A DNA stretch of 64,000 nt, taken from contig CAIIXF020000002.1 of the NCBI GenBank assembly GCA_903813345.2, positions 31,242,926 through 31,306,925 on the forward strand, written 5' to 3'. The position numbers and the translations under genes are program-made. Position 1 is the first letter of the stretch, and each line of letters begins with the position of its first letter. Below, in pieces: positions 1-13,470 of the stretch. The DNA is from Owenia fusiformis. Its lineage: Eukaryota; Annelida; Polychaeta; Sabellida; Oweniidae. Below the pieces are notes generated by a model. That model had not been told where the DNA came from, made no database searches, and worked only from the letters and a program-made list of their open reading frames with translations.

Positions 1-1330
1 TGCTTACATAGAAAATAGAGGATAACATTTTAACCTTAAATTAATTGATGATATTATTCAGTATACAGATATATAGGATATTTCGGGAGCTATAATAGCA
101 TTAGATTACTCGCGGGCGTTTGATTCCGTATCCAAGGAGTTCATCAAGGATGTGTTTGAAAAAAATAACTTGGCGCTGATATGAAAAAATGGATACATCT
201 AATAATGGTTATTTTACAGAATGGTTTAATCTTAAATCTGGACTTCGGCAAGGCAGTCCGTTGAGTGCGATAATTGTCATTATTGCGACAGAAATGTTCG
301 CTTGCAAAGTGCGTCAGTCACATAATGTTCAAGGGATGAAATTGCAGAATAATAAAGAAATAAAGTTAAAGGTGCAACAATTAGTGCAGAGGGGCCATTC
401 AACGATCATGGACCAGTGTCAAAATATATTTAAGTTTGGATATTTCATCAAGACTAACATCTATTTTTATTATCCACAAAAAACCCACTAGATAAACATT
501 ATTTCAGCATATATTCCTCTTAAAACATGGTGGATCTTAAAAATATAAAAGCGGATTTCCCCTTTTTGAAGCTTTGAACTGAATTTACACTTCTTAATGC
601 TGAAATTGATAGTTTATACATACATTTTAAGAAAATAGGTCTGTCAAAGAAGATGTTAAGCCAAATGTTGCCTTGATAGCTCATAAAAAGTTAAAATGTT
701 CCTATTTTCTCTCTACAGGCCTTGTTGCCCCTTTAACTGTCTATGCTGATGATACAACAGTATTTGATATCTCAGTAATAGTAATGAACACATGTATAAT
801 AATATTGTAATAGCAACAGCAAAATTAAAAGACTTTGAAAGCATAATTATTCAAAATGAAAAAGTCCAAATATTCCTGGAAAATGAAGAAATGAATGCCA
901 GGTAGACATGAAATTGGCTTATAAAACAGTTGAAAGTTTAAAAGGGCCAGGCTAAGGTCACTTTTTATAAGATACTCTATAAAATACATCCAACAAACGA
1001 ATTACTTTATAAAATGAAAAAGAAACAATCAAACAACTTTTTTGTGGATTGTACATATATAAAGCAAGTTTGGGTGATGGTGGAAACATACTGTCTTAAA
1101 AAATTAAACAAAAAAAATTAACCTTAGTACATCAGAAAAGATGTTAGGTACTAGAGACCAAGAAGTAAATGTTGTAATAAGTATTGCACACAATGTAATT
1201 AGTAAATTTAAGAAGAGGAACCATCCAAATTTAGAATTTTTATTTAATTATGAACTGATGATGAGGAAAATGAAAAATTATTTTTGCTTTTGCTAATTCT
1301 GGTTATGTTATTTGTAATTGGTATTATATG
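1..1330 (+). mobile_element. Degenerate LINE (non-LTR retrotransposon) remnant, RT to C-terminus
   Basis: A reverse transcriptase can be read in broken pieces across shifting frames. Motif A appears near 100-135 (ALDYSRAFDSVSKEF). The next RT block follows at about 236-270 (SGLRQGSPLS). A YADD catalytic box lies at about 742-753 (VYADDTTVF). Further on, 960-1080 reads as a tail of the kind FYKILYKIHPTNELLYKMK...FVDCTYIKQVW, and 1140-1270 reads like the extreme C-terminus of L1/Tx1-type aquatic LINEs. Stops and frameshifts separate the blocks and spacer sequence is inserted before YADD, so this is a dead copy. Its 5' part lies outside the window. Clade assignment (L1/Tx1-like) is inferred from the tail only. 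Confidence 0.75.
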
Positions 1331-1469
1331 GAAATAAAAAAGACAATTTTCGAAACCATATTTTTACATGTAGATTTGAAATATCACATCTAGTCTATTG
1401 GCATCTCCAAGAAATTAAGGTGAACAAAAATACACGTTGACCAGTTAACAAAATATTTCTTATCTAAAG

Positions 1470-1775
1470 GATACTTCCGGAATCCGCCCGATGGCTAACT
1501 GTGAACAGGAAGTACAAGAAAGCTCTCCGTGTCCTCCAGCGAATGGCTAAGTGCAACGGTCGCCCCATTGAGGACGAGGTGGTTAAACAATATGAGGCTG
1601 CTATCGCTAGAAAGACAACTGAGAAAGAAAAGGATTTGGAAACGCATGGCTCCATGACAATAAAGGAGAAATTTTGCGGAGGAAGGAAGCATAACAAAAT
1701 GAAGACTTTTACAGTTGTTGACATATTCCGCCATAGCGAAATTCGCCTAGACGCTTTCATCATATGCTGTTTATG
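1470..1775 (+). CDS. SLC22-type organic ion transporter, exon a (TM6-TM7 loop and start of TM7)
   Basis: First visible exon of a major-facilitator carrier of the SLC22 family, which moves organic cations, anions or zwitterions across the plasma membrane. The exon follows an AG at 1468-1469 and opens with ILPESARWL, the family's conserved stretch after TM6 (usually PESPRWL). It continues through a Lys-rich cytoplasmic loop into the first hydrophobic residues of TM7. It ends at 1775 before GTTTGT, splitting a Trp codon that is completed exactly by the next exon. The sum of all six exons from 1471 to the stop is 933 bp (310 residues). A usual SLC22 protein is about 550 residues, so the N-terminal TM1-6 exons must lie upstream of the window. 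Confidence 0.85.
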
Positions 1776-1864
1776 GTTTGTACTTTGGTCCTTTCTTGAT
1801 TTGGCTGCATGTGCAAAACTGTCAGTACCACCATTAACACCGAAGCAAACTACTTCTTCAAAAA

Positions 1865-2345
1865 GTTTCAAATGACCCAACACTCTACTTCTGCAAAAAG
1901 TGTCCAATGACCAAACCCCCTTTCTTCCCCAAAGTATCACATGACCTGATCTCCATTCTCTTCCACAATGTGTCAAATGACTCTATCGTTCCTCTTCCAC
2001 AATTTGTCAAATGACCCTATCGTTTCTCTTCCACAATGTGTCAAATGACCTAGTCCCCTACTGCTGCTAAACGTGTCCAATGACTCAACCCCCGTTCCGT
2101 TTCCGTAATATGCTAAATGACTCAACATTTCCTCTTCCACAATGTGTCAGATGACTCAACATTTCCTCTTCCACAATGTGTCAAATGACCCTATTGTTCC
2201 TCTTCCGCAATGTGGCAAATGACCTAACCGTTCCTATTCCACCATGTTCCAAATGACCCAACACTCTACCTTCAGCAAAAAGTGCCCAATGACCCAGCCC
2301 CATTTCTTTTCCCCAAAGTGCCAAATGACTTGATCTCCTTTCTCT
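1865..2345. repeat. Minisatellite, about 36-bp unit, in SLC22 intron
   Basis: Roughly thirteen imperfect copies of a unit like CCTCTTCCACAATGTGTCAA followed by ATGACCCTATCGTT. The sequence is C/T-rich on the plus strand. It fills most of the 707-bp intron between exons a and b. No coding potential. Confidence 0.85.
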
Positions 2346-2482
2346 TCACCCATCTCTCTGTCCGTCCGACAAAACAGCTAGACCTGTAGACTGATAGAGA
2401 TATCTATTAACGTTATCATATTTTCAAAAATAATGTATCTTGCGTGTTTCTATAACATAAAACAACCGGTTTATAATTTCAG

Positions 2483-2617
2483 GTTCGTCAATAGCCTTGT
2501 GTATTTTGGTCTCTCATTGAGTGCAGGTTCTTTAGCAGGGGACCGATTCCTCAACTTTCTCTCGCTTGGAGTTGTGGAGACCCCTGCGTTTATTTCCTGT
2601 ATATATTTCTACCAAAA
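2483..2617 (+). CDS. SLC22-type transporter, exon b (TM7-TM8)
   Basis: The exon sits between a good acceptor (TTTATAATTTCAG, ending 2482) and a strong donor (GTAAGT at 2618). It reads WFVNSLVYFGLSLSAGSLAG then FLNFLSLGVVETPAF, the typical SLC22 TM7 'NS.VYYGLSL...G.L.GD.YLNF' and TM8 'E.PA' signatures. Phase joins exactly to the previous exon through the split Trp codon. The intron before it (1776-2482) is mostly a 36-bp-type minisatellite. The intron after it runs 13 kb to the next exon and is full of mobile elements. Confidence 0.9.
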
Positions 2618-5150
2618 GTAAGTAAAAATTCCTCTCAAATGATTTATGTAATTTACTTCAATACGACGCTGACTGGAATGAAACTTGGATGTGAATGGTC
2701 AAACGCTCAAACATGATAGTTTATAGGATTTATGTAATGTATGTATGCATGTATATATTCATTGCCCTTTAAATAAAGGAGATATATTCATGCAATTATG
2801 TATAACAATCAAATAAACAGGCACAAAACAAATTCTAATCCATATAAATTGTCAACGTCAGGCTACCGCGTTGACGTTTGTACAAAATATATCAGATTAA
2901 AACAGTTGTACATGAATGCGAAGAATAAAACATCCCCAAAGTTGATATATTCAGAGTAATTACTTAAATTATCCAGTGATATTTAAAATGTTATAAAGTG
3001 TACCTTCCCCAAGGTTGGTACATCCAGGTATGATCATTTACGTATAACATGCACATATAATAATATGAGCATGAGCATGAAGTCAATAAAAAGTACCTTC
3101 AAATGACAATAATATATGATAATGTCGTTGATTTTAGGGTATGGGGGTATTGCTATATTAGTCTGGGAGCAAAAGTCCAAATAAGAGGTTCCGTGTCCTT
3201 TTTAGTGGCGAGCTTAAGCGGCATACATTTTTATGAACTATACGTGATACTTACCAAGAAAAATGATGTTGGCAATTCTGGATCCGCGACGGCGTTGCTA
3301 TGGTAACCAAGTGAATAAGCCTTCTCCTTCATTATTGCTCAGATTTCGATGAAATTCACACCAAATGGAAGGTAATAGATAATGTAATCAAAATATATTA
3401 AGTTGGCAATTCTGAATCTGCGGCAGCGTCACTATGGTAACAAAGTAAATATGCAACACCCACTTTAAGGGGCTCTTTTCAGTGTTTGGCCCATATCTTC
3501 GTCATTATTGCTCAGCTTTAGATGCAATTTGCACCAAATGAAAGGTAATAGATAAAGCAATCATCTATTTTATAAAATATGCAATTAGGGTGACTTGCAT
3601 CTTAATTATGACGTCTTAACTGTCTTAATCATGATGTATAACTCTGTGAAATAACTGTCATTAAAATGGTCAGTAATGCTTTCAACTAGTTTATTTCTTT
3701 TAGTTGAGTTTATAAGTTTATTTCATTCATACATTTATGGTCATAGAAAAATTGAATAAATGTAATGAAAGATGTCTAATTAAAATAAAAAATGTTCAAT
3801 TTACACTGTTGCTATGGTAACATCATGTAGCAAAACTGTCCGCTGTAAACAAGAATTCTTTAGGAAATGTTACATTTTGACCAGTTGACTGACATGTATT
3901 CTTTTTAAAATTTGATGACAACTATAGAATTTTTTTTAATTTGGATTGCGTTATAGTATTATGTCATAAGGGCAATTACTAATCAGGGATGCAGCCAGCT
4001 TTCAGTCGGGGGGGGGGAGCGAATGGGGCATAAGCAGCCCAAAAATGTTTTTAAGATGAATTTTACAAAAATTGATGCAACGTCCTTCAAAATTGAGCTA
4101 GAAGCTTCAAGTCAAAGGCATTTTAACCCAATAATGACAACATGATGAATGCATTAGTATTTTTTAAATAATGTTTATGTTTTTCTAACGGGACATAGAC
4201 ACAAAATTAAGTGCCCATGATAACATTTTGGGTTAAGGGGTTATGATTTCGGAATTGTAAAACCTATTTATAATATCATAACTTTAACAAACATGTAATT
4301 TTACACTGTCATTAACTTAAACTTAGTCTGTTTGTTATAATTCAATACTAAATAGGCCCCAGTGACATTCAAAGGCACGGCAGTGGCCCCATATTATCCG
4401 AAAAAGCATCCCAGTGCCCCAATGTGGCCCCAAAAAGCAGTCTGGTGGCCACTGTGGCCCCTCTAAGCATACATGCGGCTCCTATGACTCCCAAAATCAT
4501 CCTAGTGGCCCCCAGATGCCCCAAAAAGCATCCCAATAGCCCCCAGATGCACCCCCCAAAAGCATCATAGTGGCCCCATGTCGTCCTCAAAAGCATCCTA
4601 GTCGTCCCCAGTGGCCCCCAAAAACAAATTAGTGCTGCTATGAGGCCCTCAAAAGTATCCTAGTACCCCTCTGTGACCCATGACATCAACCCTGCATTTC
4701 TGAATCTGTAGTGGAACTAACACTGAGCTTTCATAATTTCTACTATATCATACAACTACATAAAACGTGCATATCCTTAAAGTCGGCATTAAAATATATT
4801 GTACTTAAGAATAATATACCTTCTCCGAGGTTGGTATATTCAGAGAACTACTTTAAAATCGAGTAAATTAAATCAGCTTTATAAAGGGTACCTTCCCCAG
4901 GGTTGGTACTACCATTTAGAACTAGAAAAATTGTTACACATTACACTTTACACTACACTACATCCGGAATAGTTAGATATTAATTATATTTTTAGTGATA
5001 GAGGAATGCCCCCTTGGTCGGCCCATGTACCTCCATCCACCCCTGAATGAGGTTACATTAAGTGTGTAAGGTTGTTAGATATCGCTGGGGGCACGTATAT
5101 TGTTGCATGACTATACATGCAATATCTTTTAGAAACGCAAGTGTTTGTTC
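2618..5150. other. First part of 13-kb SLC22 intron: short duplications and low-complexity repeats
   Basis: No gene seen. 2930-3030 and 4795-4915 share a motif (ACCTTCCCCAAGGTTGGTAC) with its flank. 3268-3396 and 3402-3575 are a degenerate tandem duplication (GCAATTCTG...CTATGGTAAC...ACCAAATGRAAGGTAATAGA). 3984-4128 is a partial MITE. 4350-4680 is a C-rich minisatellite of about 36 bp (AGCATCCTAGTGGCCCCCAG). Confidence 0.6.
3984..4128 (+). mobile_element. Partial MITE, AGGGGC(A/G)TAGCCA family
   Basis: Begins CAGGGATGCAGCCAGCTTTC, then a G-run, and continues into sequence that is the reverse complement of 10720-10910 (motif GATGCAACKTCCTTCAAAAT). Only one end is recognisable. Confidence 0.5.
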
Positions 5151-5169
5151 GTTCGTAAAATGCCATTCT

Positions 5170-5520
5170 TCAGTATTTATGCCAAGAAGGCTTTTAACAT
5201 TCATTTGGATATCCTATTTGAAACTATGATTACTTAGTTGCTCTCTGAATATGGCATATTCATTTGCAGGGCATTTTAGTAAGAAATGATCCACATATTC
5301 TTTTTCGAAGGTGTCGCACAATAAACACGACCATTATTTTGCATCCATTAAAAGCAACAGGAAGACGTCTTGCAACATTCCACCATATAACTGGCCTCAG
5401 TACCTCAAAGTTACTCATTCTAAAATAGCCTAAACCCTTGTACATGATCGATTCAAAGAATGTCACTTGCATTTGAACCGTTGTTATTTGAGTGAACACA
5501 ATGTTCTTCCACCTGCTTTT
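5170..5520 (-). mobile_element. LINE C-terminal zinc-finger fragment
   Basis: On the minus strand one frame reads CLLCDTFEKEYVDHFLLKC, the CxxC...H....C knuckle found at the C-terminus of many CR1/jockey-type LINE ORF2 proteins. The surrounding frame is broken and no RT is seen nearby, so this is a short dead fragment in the SLC22 intron. Confidence 0.5.
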
Positions 5521-8500
5521 GGGGAATAATAGTGTTACAGTCTTGCATATTTAAAACATGGTTATTCAAGTTGTACTTTCACAAGACAAAATCGTGTTGA
5601 ATAACTTGCGATACCAATGTTACACCCATCTTACTCGGTGCTTAGTAGTCGCAATCCTTGATTATTGATACACTTATCTGGAAGGTTATTTGAGCTTACC
5701 CTTTGGTATTGATACACTTATCTGTGGTTTTAAGGCTCGAATACTGAAGTTTATTTTTTTAATTATCGAGTCTTATTCTATTGCATTAATATGTAGTTGA
5801 CTTTGTACTTACAGGCGTGATATGATAGGTCTATTACATAAATGTATATACAAATATCGTGATGATTAATAAATCTAGATGAAGACTAATCATTAAAATA
5901 AACTTAGACTACATTTAATATTTAAAGAAAAATAATTTGATAAATAAAGTATGCATGTATAAGTCTCTTAGTAAAAAAATTAAGGGAAACTGGTTTCATG
6001 ATTTAACAGAGAACAACAAGGTACCGTGTTGTTGTTTATGATCCCGGGTTTACAATATTTATTGAGTTTGTAGATTAAATCTTCTTATTTAAGACAACAT
6101 CGTCTTTATGATCTATTCAAGACATCAGTATTCTCAGAAATTGATTATCCGAAGCGGATACCAAGTTCTGACCTGCAGACGAACAATTGCAGACATGGTA
6201 TAAGTTTGTTTATTTAACAGTTAGATTTGTTGACTTACTGAACTGTATTGCAATATCTAGGAATATGTTATATTTATTTATCCTATACTTTGTATTTGCT
6301 TGCAATGTAATAAAGTTGATACTTTTATGGACAAAAATGTCCTTTTAATGGCCATTTTGTATGCCTTTTATTTCCACACCATGTTTTGATTTTGCCTTGA
6401 TGCTATTGTGTCATAGTGTTTTTGCTTTAAAAAGTCAAGAAATATCAACTTTTTAATTAAGAAATGTTGGTTAATCTCTTGTTGTAAATCACATTGTTGA
6501 TGATGTTAACGGACCATGAGATAACATATTGTCCGGGGAAAGATATCAATAATATAAAATGCGATGCATAACCAATAAAATAGAACCATGAAATAGAAGA
6601 AGAGAAAGAAGCTTGTAGCTCAATTTTGAAGGAAGTTGCATCTTTTGGCCTGCTTTTGCCAAGATTGCACCCCTCTCCCGACTGAAAACCGAGATTGTTT
6701 TTCTTGGCGATCGTACTCCCCCCTGACTGAAAGTTGGCTATGCCCCTGAACATGGATAATAGGGGCACTATTATCCTGCGTACAGAGTCTAGTTATAAAC
6801 TATATAAGACAAAACTCTCTTTTTCATACACATGCCTGCATAACAATCAGAGACAGAAGTCTTAACATTGTCAAACAAAAATAATAAGAATCTAACATTT
6901 AATGATAACAAAAGGATTAATTGCTATATAGTCTTTGTTTTTTAACTGCGGACGTGTACCAACATCACCTTGATTACAGAAAAGATTATCTAACAGTCTA
7001 GAATTGCTCCCGTGTTTTAATTACAGTTTGTGAATAGATTTATTTTTGCCTCTATTCTCATTTTTGAACCGGTCTCTGTTTGCTTATTCATTATTTGTGA
7101 TAAATTATTTCAGTTAGAGTCGAAATCAAACACCAAATAAACCGGATTAAAATAAGCCAGTCTGATTGCGAATTTGCAAATCCTGTAAAAGTAACTTAAA
7201 GCCGCCTTTTAATTAGAGAAAACAATAAGCTTATCCATCTGATTAAGAAGAAATCCATGCTATTTGATTCGTGCATTATCTTCAAGCAAGCCAGTAAGAC
7301 AATCAACGATCTGGCATTTTGTTTAATCCCCGCCAGTTAAAATTCAATATTGACCAATGCATGACTTAATATTTTCATTCTACAAACATTGCAGTGTTTA
7401 AATGATTGTATAAACCACATTGTTACCATCTCCGATGCACCATCAGGCCTGTCTCTCTGCGCAAAATAAAGCATTCCGACCCAAAGTTGTATATCTGTAA
7501 TTTTTTTGGGGGGAGGCGACGTCCATGTAGAAATATACAATAATTATGTCCGTGTAAAAGCTAAAATTATAAAAAATCTCATTTCAAAGTCATTCTATTC
7601 ATGAAAGCGTCAAGTTATGAAAAACAATGCTAAACACTAAAATAAACAAATCGTCTCGATTACTTTTAAAAACTTCCTGAGAGGAAATGTATTTTCCTAA
7701 CTCATTAGAACGTCTGTCTGATTGAAATACTATTTGCTAAATACAAATATGAATGAATAAATCTTGGTTGCAAAATAATGCTGAGCATAATAAAAAATTC
7801 AAATATTTTCTTTTGCAAATTCCTGAAGAAACTAAAGGACTACAGGTTTGGTTAGAATAAACTGCTTAAATTGTACATTTTAAAACTATAAGTGTGATTG
7901 GAAACCCGGGATTTGAAACAAGTTTGTATTGAAGGTCTGTTACAGAGGGGGCATACAATGTCCCATTTACTCACCCCTCATCTCCCGTAACCGATCTTAT
8001 TTATGTCACCAGTTTGTTTCTTGTATATTAATAATTTGAAATCAAGTCATTAAGAATGCCAGGGGCCAGTTTGGGGGTTTGATTCTAGTTATTTTCCTTT
8101 AGTCATCGTCTGACTTATTTGAAAATATGGAAATTTGGAAGATATTTCAAATGGCAACATAGTGAAATTTTAGCACAATAGCACGAATCAATAGTTTAAA
8201 ACAAAAGCATTTGGATATTGTAATTTAAAGCATTTAAACTTTCATGAGATTATACTTTTGGTTTCCATGATTTGACATCTTTGATCACCTGCAGTTAAGT
8301 ATCTAGAAAAGCATTGCTACTGTAATTAACTGTTAGAAGCAGACGATCTTTTTTCCGTCACACAATATACATATTCACAAAAGGCATTCCCAGCTAAATC
8401 ACACGAATTAGCGTGATTGTGTAATTGATGTGTTATAATCTCTTTTTTTATTGAATAAACCTTTAACTTTTCTTCAAACTTAACACATTGCCCTTTTTAT

Positions 8501-9008
8501 ATAACCAATATCCCCCGGAACCCCTCTCAATAAATACCCTGTATGATAAAATCGAGTTACAAGCCCTCCTGACAGTTGTCAAAGTGGATCATACAGGGTC
8601 TTGAATAACTAGTATGATTTACATGTAAAACAAAATGGTAATCACGCATTTGTTGGTGAATGCTCAAGATTTGCTGCACAATCATTCCCCGATTCAACAG
8701 TGGTGCAAAAAGCCATCCTTTGATCATTTGTTTAATCTAAAGTTCATGTAATGAGGATTAGAAAAATAATGAAGTCTTAAATAATAATCTCTGCTGAAAA
8801 TGATACCCTTATTCTTGCAAAATCAAACCCCGACTCGACATATTTCTAGTGATGCAATGAACCACCTGCGATTTTAAACAAACGCCAAATCCCAACCGCC
8901 GAACGTTAACGCTCAATGCTGAATATTAACACATTAAAAAGTGACAAGAAACAAAAGGATTGTCTTCAAAATGCCAAACAGCCCCTGGAAACAGCCACAT
9001 GTTTATTT
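5521..9008. other. Intronic AT-rich sequence without recognised gene
   Basis: Part of the 13-kb SLC22 intron. Apart from a partial MITE at 6600-6748 and a short duplicated phrase (TTGATACACTTATCTG, 5665 and 5709) I see nothing interpretable. Confidence 0.5.
6600..6748 (-). mobile_element. Partial MITE, AGGGGC(A/G)TAGCCA family
   Basis: Ends with CTGACTGAAAGTTGGCTATG then CCCCTGA and contains 'CGACTGAAAACCGAGA', matching the fuller copy at 10622-10910. A third copy in opposite orientation lies at 3984-4128. Confidence 0.6.
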
Positions 9009-9013
9009 CTTAG

Positions 9014-9332
9014 CAGGGGCGGATCTGGGAACCAACTAGGGGGGGGGGCCAAACTTCTGGTCTGGGGAAAAAACTTCCGCCCTTGCGCGGAAAAAATTTT
9101 TGGGCCCCTAAAACTAAAATGTGGGCCCAGATTTTGAAATTTTGAGGCCCATTTTCTTCAAAATTTGGCCTAAAATTAAAAAATAAGGCCTTAGAAGGCC
9201 CATTTACATGTATGACCAAAAAGGCCCACTTTTTAAGGCCACAAGGCCTTTTTTGGCTCCAATTTTTTTTTTCTGGGCCCACCCGAGGGGGGGGGGCCCG
9301 GGCCCCTGGGCCCCCTCCCAGATCCGCCAGTG
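9014..9332. mobile_element. 319-bp MITE with 17-bp TIRs and 5-bp TSD
   Basis: The left end is CAGGGGCGGATCTGGGA and the right end is the reverse complement of CACTGGCGGATCTGGGA (15 of 17 identical). The element is flanked on both sides by CTTAG (9009-9013 and 9333-9337), a 5-bp target-site duplication. The interior is rich in GGCCC/GGGCC blocks and has no credible ORF. It lies in the large SLC22 intron. Confidence 0.85.
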
Positions 9333-10621
9333 CTTAGCTACCGTATATCGATGGAAAATATGTTAAAACTAACTTTAAACAATATCAAGTTGGTCTATTT
9401 TAAATCAGATCAATGATCAATCACTTATTCCATTTTAATCCTACAGGTCGGGAGGGAGCTGTGGGGGGGTTACTATAATGAAATTTCTACATGCAAGGTC
9501 ATTTTAACATGTGCAGATACATGTATGATTAATAAAGTCGATGCCATGGGATTTGTGATTGGGTTTTATCGAAAAGAATATCACCAAAATATTTTATCAT
9601 CGTGTAGAAAGTCCAATCTAAAATCTGGTAAATGTGTTGCATTTATTGAAGCAATCACACTGTAATACCACTGTAAAACTATATTGCAAATGTTTGATAT
9701 GAAATTCGATTGTCAAGAGTACGAAATACACATCAATACTTTTACATGATATCCAGTGTATTATAATAAGATGTTATATAAACAAAGTCAATTGAAAAAC
9801 TTCAGTTTCAGTGAAACTAGTAGTAAAACTCCCTAAATCTGTTAAAGGGAAGCCCCGGGGGAAGCCTTCATTCAAGCACTGGCGTTTAAGTTTATGTTTA
9901 AGAGGAAGAATTCAGTATCCCGTGTGTTCACTACCCCCTCCCATCCCCAATTATTTAACTACATGTATGCTCCAATGTGTTTCATTTCTGTGATTGATAA
10001 ATGCAATCAATATGATAGCTCTATATTACTCAATTCTTAAGTCGCCAGGAGGCATTAATTAAAAGTGCCTCTTCGAATCTCAGCCTGAAAAACAATTCCT
10101 AGCCGATCTCCTGTAATCAAGTTAAACATTCCCAGTTATGAAAACAATTAAATTGATATCACTGATTGATTGGACAAGTATTGTCTCCAATTGTAATTCA
10201 TACATGTGTATTGTATTGTGAAATCCTGGGGATATGCATTAAGTGAAGCAAATCTGAAAAGTTTCATCTTAAACATAACCAAAATTAAGCACAGAGCTAC
10301 ATTTCGCACATTGGTACTGAGAGCAGGACCTTATGTTATGTTTCTACACTTTCAAAAGGAAATTCCCCTGAATGTCACAGAACGATATACTATATTTTCA
10401 ACGTGTATCTAGTTTTTTGAAGCTCCGGCCGCCGTACGACCCCCGTAGAGAAAATGTGCGCAAGGTTTAATTTTAATCTTATTGAATTATGTTAATTATT
10501 TGTAAGTTGCATGTTTTTTTACTTGCTTAGTTTCCTGCTTGCTTTAATGGTCGTGTGCTTGCTTGGTTGCTTGCACGGTTGGTTGCTGGGTTATTTATTT
10601 GAAACTTGTCTAAATATCCAT

Positions 10622-10910
10622 AGGCTTAGCCAGGGGGGGGGGTGTTGCGAATAAGAATAAGACCCTGAGAAAGAGGAGAAAAAGAACTTTTAAATGCTTT
10701 TTATTTCAAGCTTCTAGCTCAATTTGGAATGAAGTTGCATCTATTTTTGTAAAATTCAATATAAAAATCATTTTTGGCTGGTTTATGTCACAATCGCACC
10801 CCCGATTATGTCACAATCGCACCCCCCCCCCCCCCCCCCCCCGACTGAAAACCGAAATATTTTTGGCGATCGCACCCCCCCCCCCTGACTGAAAGCTGGC
10901 TACGCCCCTG
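10622..10910. mobile_element. MITE, AGGGGCGTAGCCAG family, with poly-C/poly-G ends
   Basis: The right end reads GACTGAAAGCTGGCTACG then CCCCTG. The left end reads TAGGCTTAGCCAGGGGGG, a degenerate inverted copy. It contains two C-runs (about 22 and 13 bases) and a duplicated 'GATTATGTCACAATCGCACC' phrase. It is related to the partial copies at 3984-4128 and 6600-6748. Confidence 0.65.
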
Positions 10911-13470
10911 ATATCTGTTATTGGCCATCAATAAAACTATATTTATATTGTGAGCATTTATGGGTTTTATAACATGGCTTTGTACACGTATAATTAATCA
11001 AATGTCATATTGTATCATGTTGGCTTAATCGTTTCAAGTGAAATATTTAGAACTGAAATCGGGGTTCGCTTAGTTTGAGTCAGGGAACAATCAGACAGAC
11101 GGATTAATTAATATTTGTTTTGATACATGAGTATTATAGGTTATAGGCAGTATCATGAGAACCAAGTAAACGTGTAAAGGATTATTTTTTGTTTACTTCG
11201 GAATTGAGTGAACCATCTGTAGTTTTAAAAACAAGGATCAATAAATACATCTAATCAAGGTCAAATATTAGAAATCTATTTTTGACTGGATAAATTTTTG
11301 TTCGAATGTCAAACAGAACCTTCACGTTCTTTATTCATTTGGAACTTTGGTTTGAATTATTTCAATCAAATGTGTGTTGATACACCGGGCCAATGCCATT
11401 AATTGACAAAATGTTGCAATACATCTTCGCAAGCTCGGTCTAAACTGCGTTCATCGATGGGAGCCGAGTGAACGAAGATGGTTGCAATAGGGGGGGGGGG
11501 CATTATTGTCTTTATTACAATTACTTTTATACATTTTAACAAACATAGTAAACGCGACCCGATCGGGGAAGGGATTTGGGTTGTGCACAATTTGCTATCT
11601 CTTTATACATGTTTCATTGCCAAATTAATATAAAAACAAGCTGGAGTATCATCAATATTTATTTAGTATTTTGTTACTACACGTCAAAAGGCGCATTTAA
11701 AGTTCAGAAAATGCAAGAAGACTTGGCTAGACATTATGTACTTATATTTTTATATGTTACATATTTATTTTGTATTCAATTCGAATTCTGTTCACTCGCA
11801 CTCCTTGAACCACCCCACCCCTTGGCTACGGGTATAAGTACATTCGGCACACGGAGAGAATAATATTAGACTTCTGCAATGCAACTAATAAGAGAGACCT
11901 AAAATTAAATTAATGTAAAAAGTGCTCTACTTTGGTGATAAAAATAACTGTTCCTGTAAAAATATACAATTGTAGTCCATCACAAAGTTCATTTATTTCA
12001 TGAAAGCGTCAAGGGACAATGCATCTAAACACTTAGATAAACAATTAATTAACTTCTGTAGAAACATCCTGTAGTGGAAAAAACAAATGGCCTTTCATAA
12101 CGGATTAGAATAGCCAGTCTGTCTGATTGTATAATATATTAGATACATTTTAAATTCCTTGGGAAATGAAAAATAGTTTTTTTTCTGGCTGTTTAATGAA
12201 AACATAAAAATAAAAACATGAAAAATTCCCATTCATTAACATCTACATGTAACGGGCATAGAAAAGGCAGGCTGAACGTGCGGTCACCGTATGGTTGACA
12301 TACGGGCACTGTAATAAATGCGACAGATAACAGTGTTCCCCTGGTATGGGCCGTGTGATTGCTACAAATGGACATGCATAATAGATGATGTGTTTGAAAG
12401 GCAGCTTTACCTCGATGCATTGGTTAATAAATGATATTATAAACTTTATTGATCGTGAATTCACCTTTCCAAATTCAAATCCCAAATAAATAAAGCACAC
12501 AATTAAAGCGTGACACAAAAAGAGCAAGACTGAAAACCCTTTAACCTATAGTGCCCGACATTATGTTAATAAATAATTTCTACATGTTGAAATACATTGC
12601 TATTTGATTGAGTTCAAGACAAAACCTTTTTGGAATTGTTTCACATAATGTAATATTCCTAGGATTTGGTGCATACACATGTTTTACAATCAGAGACAAG
12701 GGTCTTATATGGGGTGTTATATTTGGCAAACCAATCAATAAGTAGTATTAAATTATCACAAGGTAAATAACTTAATCCCTTTTAAAATTGCGATTAAGTA
12801 GCATCTTGATTACAGTAAAGAAAGATCATCTAGGAATTATTTCTGCCTCTCATTCCTTAAACCGGCTTCGTTTAACAGTGTCAAGATATTTAAGTCAGAG
12901 CCAAAAACAAGACTATTTTTATATTAAAATCCCCTCACCTTGTCAATGTTTATGTCTGCATCTGGTTTTTCCTACCTTTTGGAGGGAGACAATATACACA
13001 TAGATTAATTACTGGCCATGGACAAGCGGCACAGAAACGAACATTCTGGGGTCATTGGGGATAATTGGGGAAGGGGGATGGGTGGTGGTGAATAGTGAAG
13101 TCCGGGAGTGAAGTGAAGGGGTCCTGAAATCTTCATTTTGATATTTAGTGCTTGAATGGAGACTTGTTTCCACTCCCCGCACTCTAGTAGAATTAAAATA
13201 TTTGATCCAAAGGAGTTATTTTTAATCAAAAATCAAAAATGATTAAATGCTTGCTGCATGCAAACATACTACACTTAAATTGAAATGCTTTACTTAGTTA
13301 ATTAACACAGTAGTCACATGACACACAGATAAGACGTACCTGGGCCGAGGATAAGCAATATTTATCTCTCAATAGGTATGATAAGTGTGAACTTTTTATT
13401 CCTGAGAATTAGTAGTTAGTAGTGCTTATTACTTATGGATAAGACATTAAGTATTCTTTCTTAGTAGTGC
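10911..13470. other. Intronic sequence without recognised gene
   Basis: Continuation of the SLC22 intron. Short ORFs exist but show no codon structure, splice context or family motif. 13060-13115 is G-rich. 13388-13470 has short repeats of TTAGTAGTGCTTA. Confidence 0.5.

Noticed and set aside
1464..1976. 170-residue minus-strand ORF opposite SLC22 exon a
   Set aside because: Antisense shadow of the SLC22 exon plus minisatellite.
4369..4596. 75-residue minus-strand ORF rich in Gly/Leu/Trp
   Set aside because: Translation of the C-rich minisatellite at 4350-4680.
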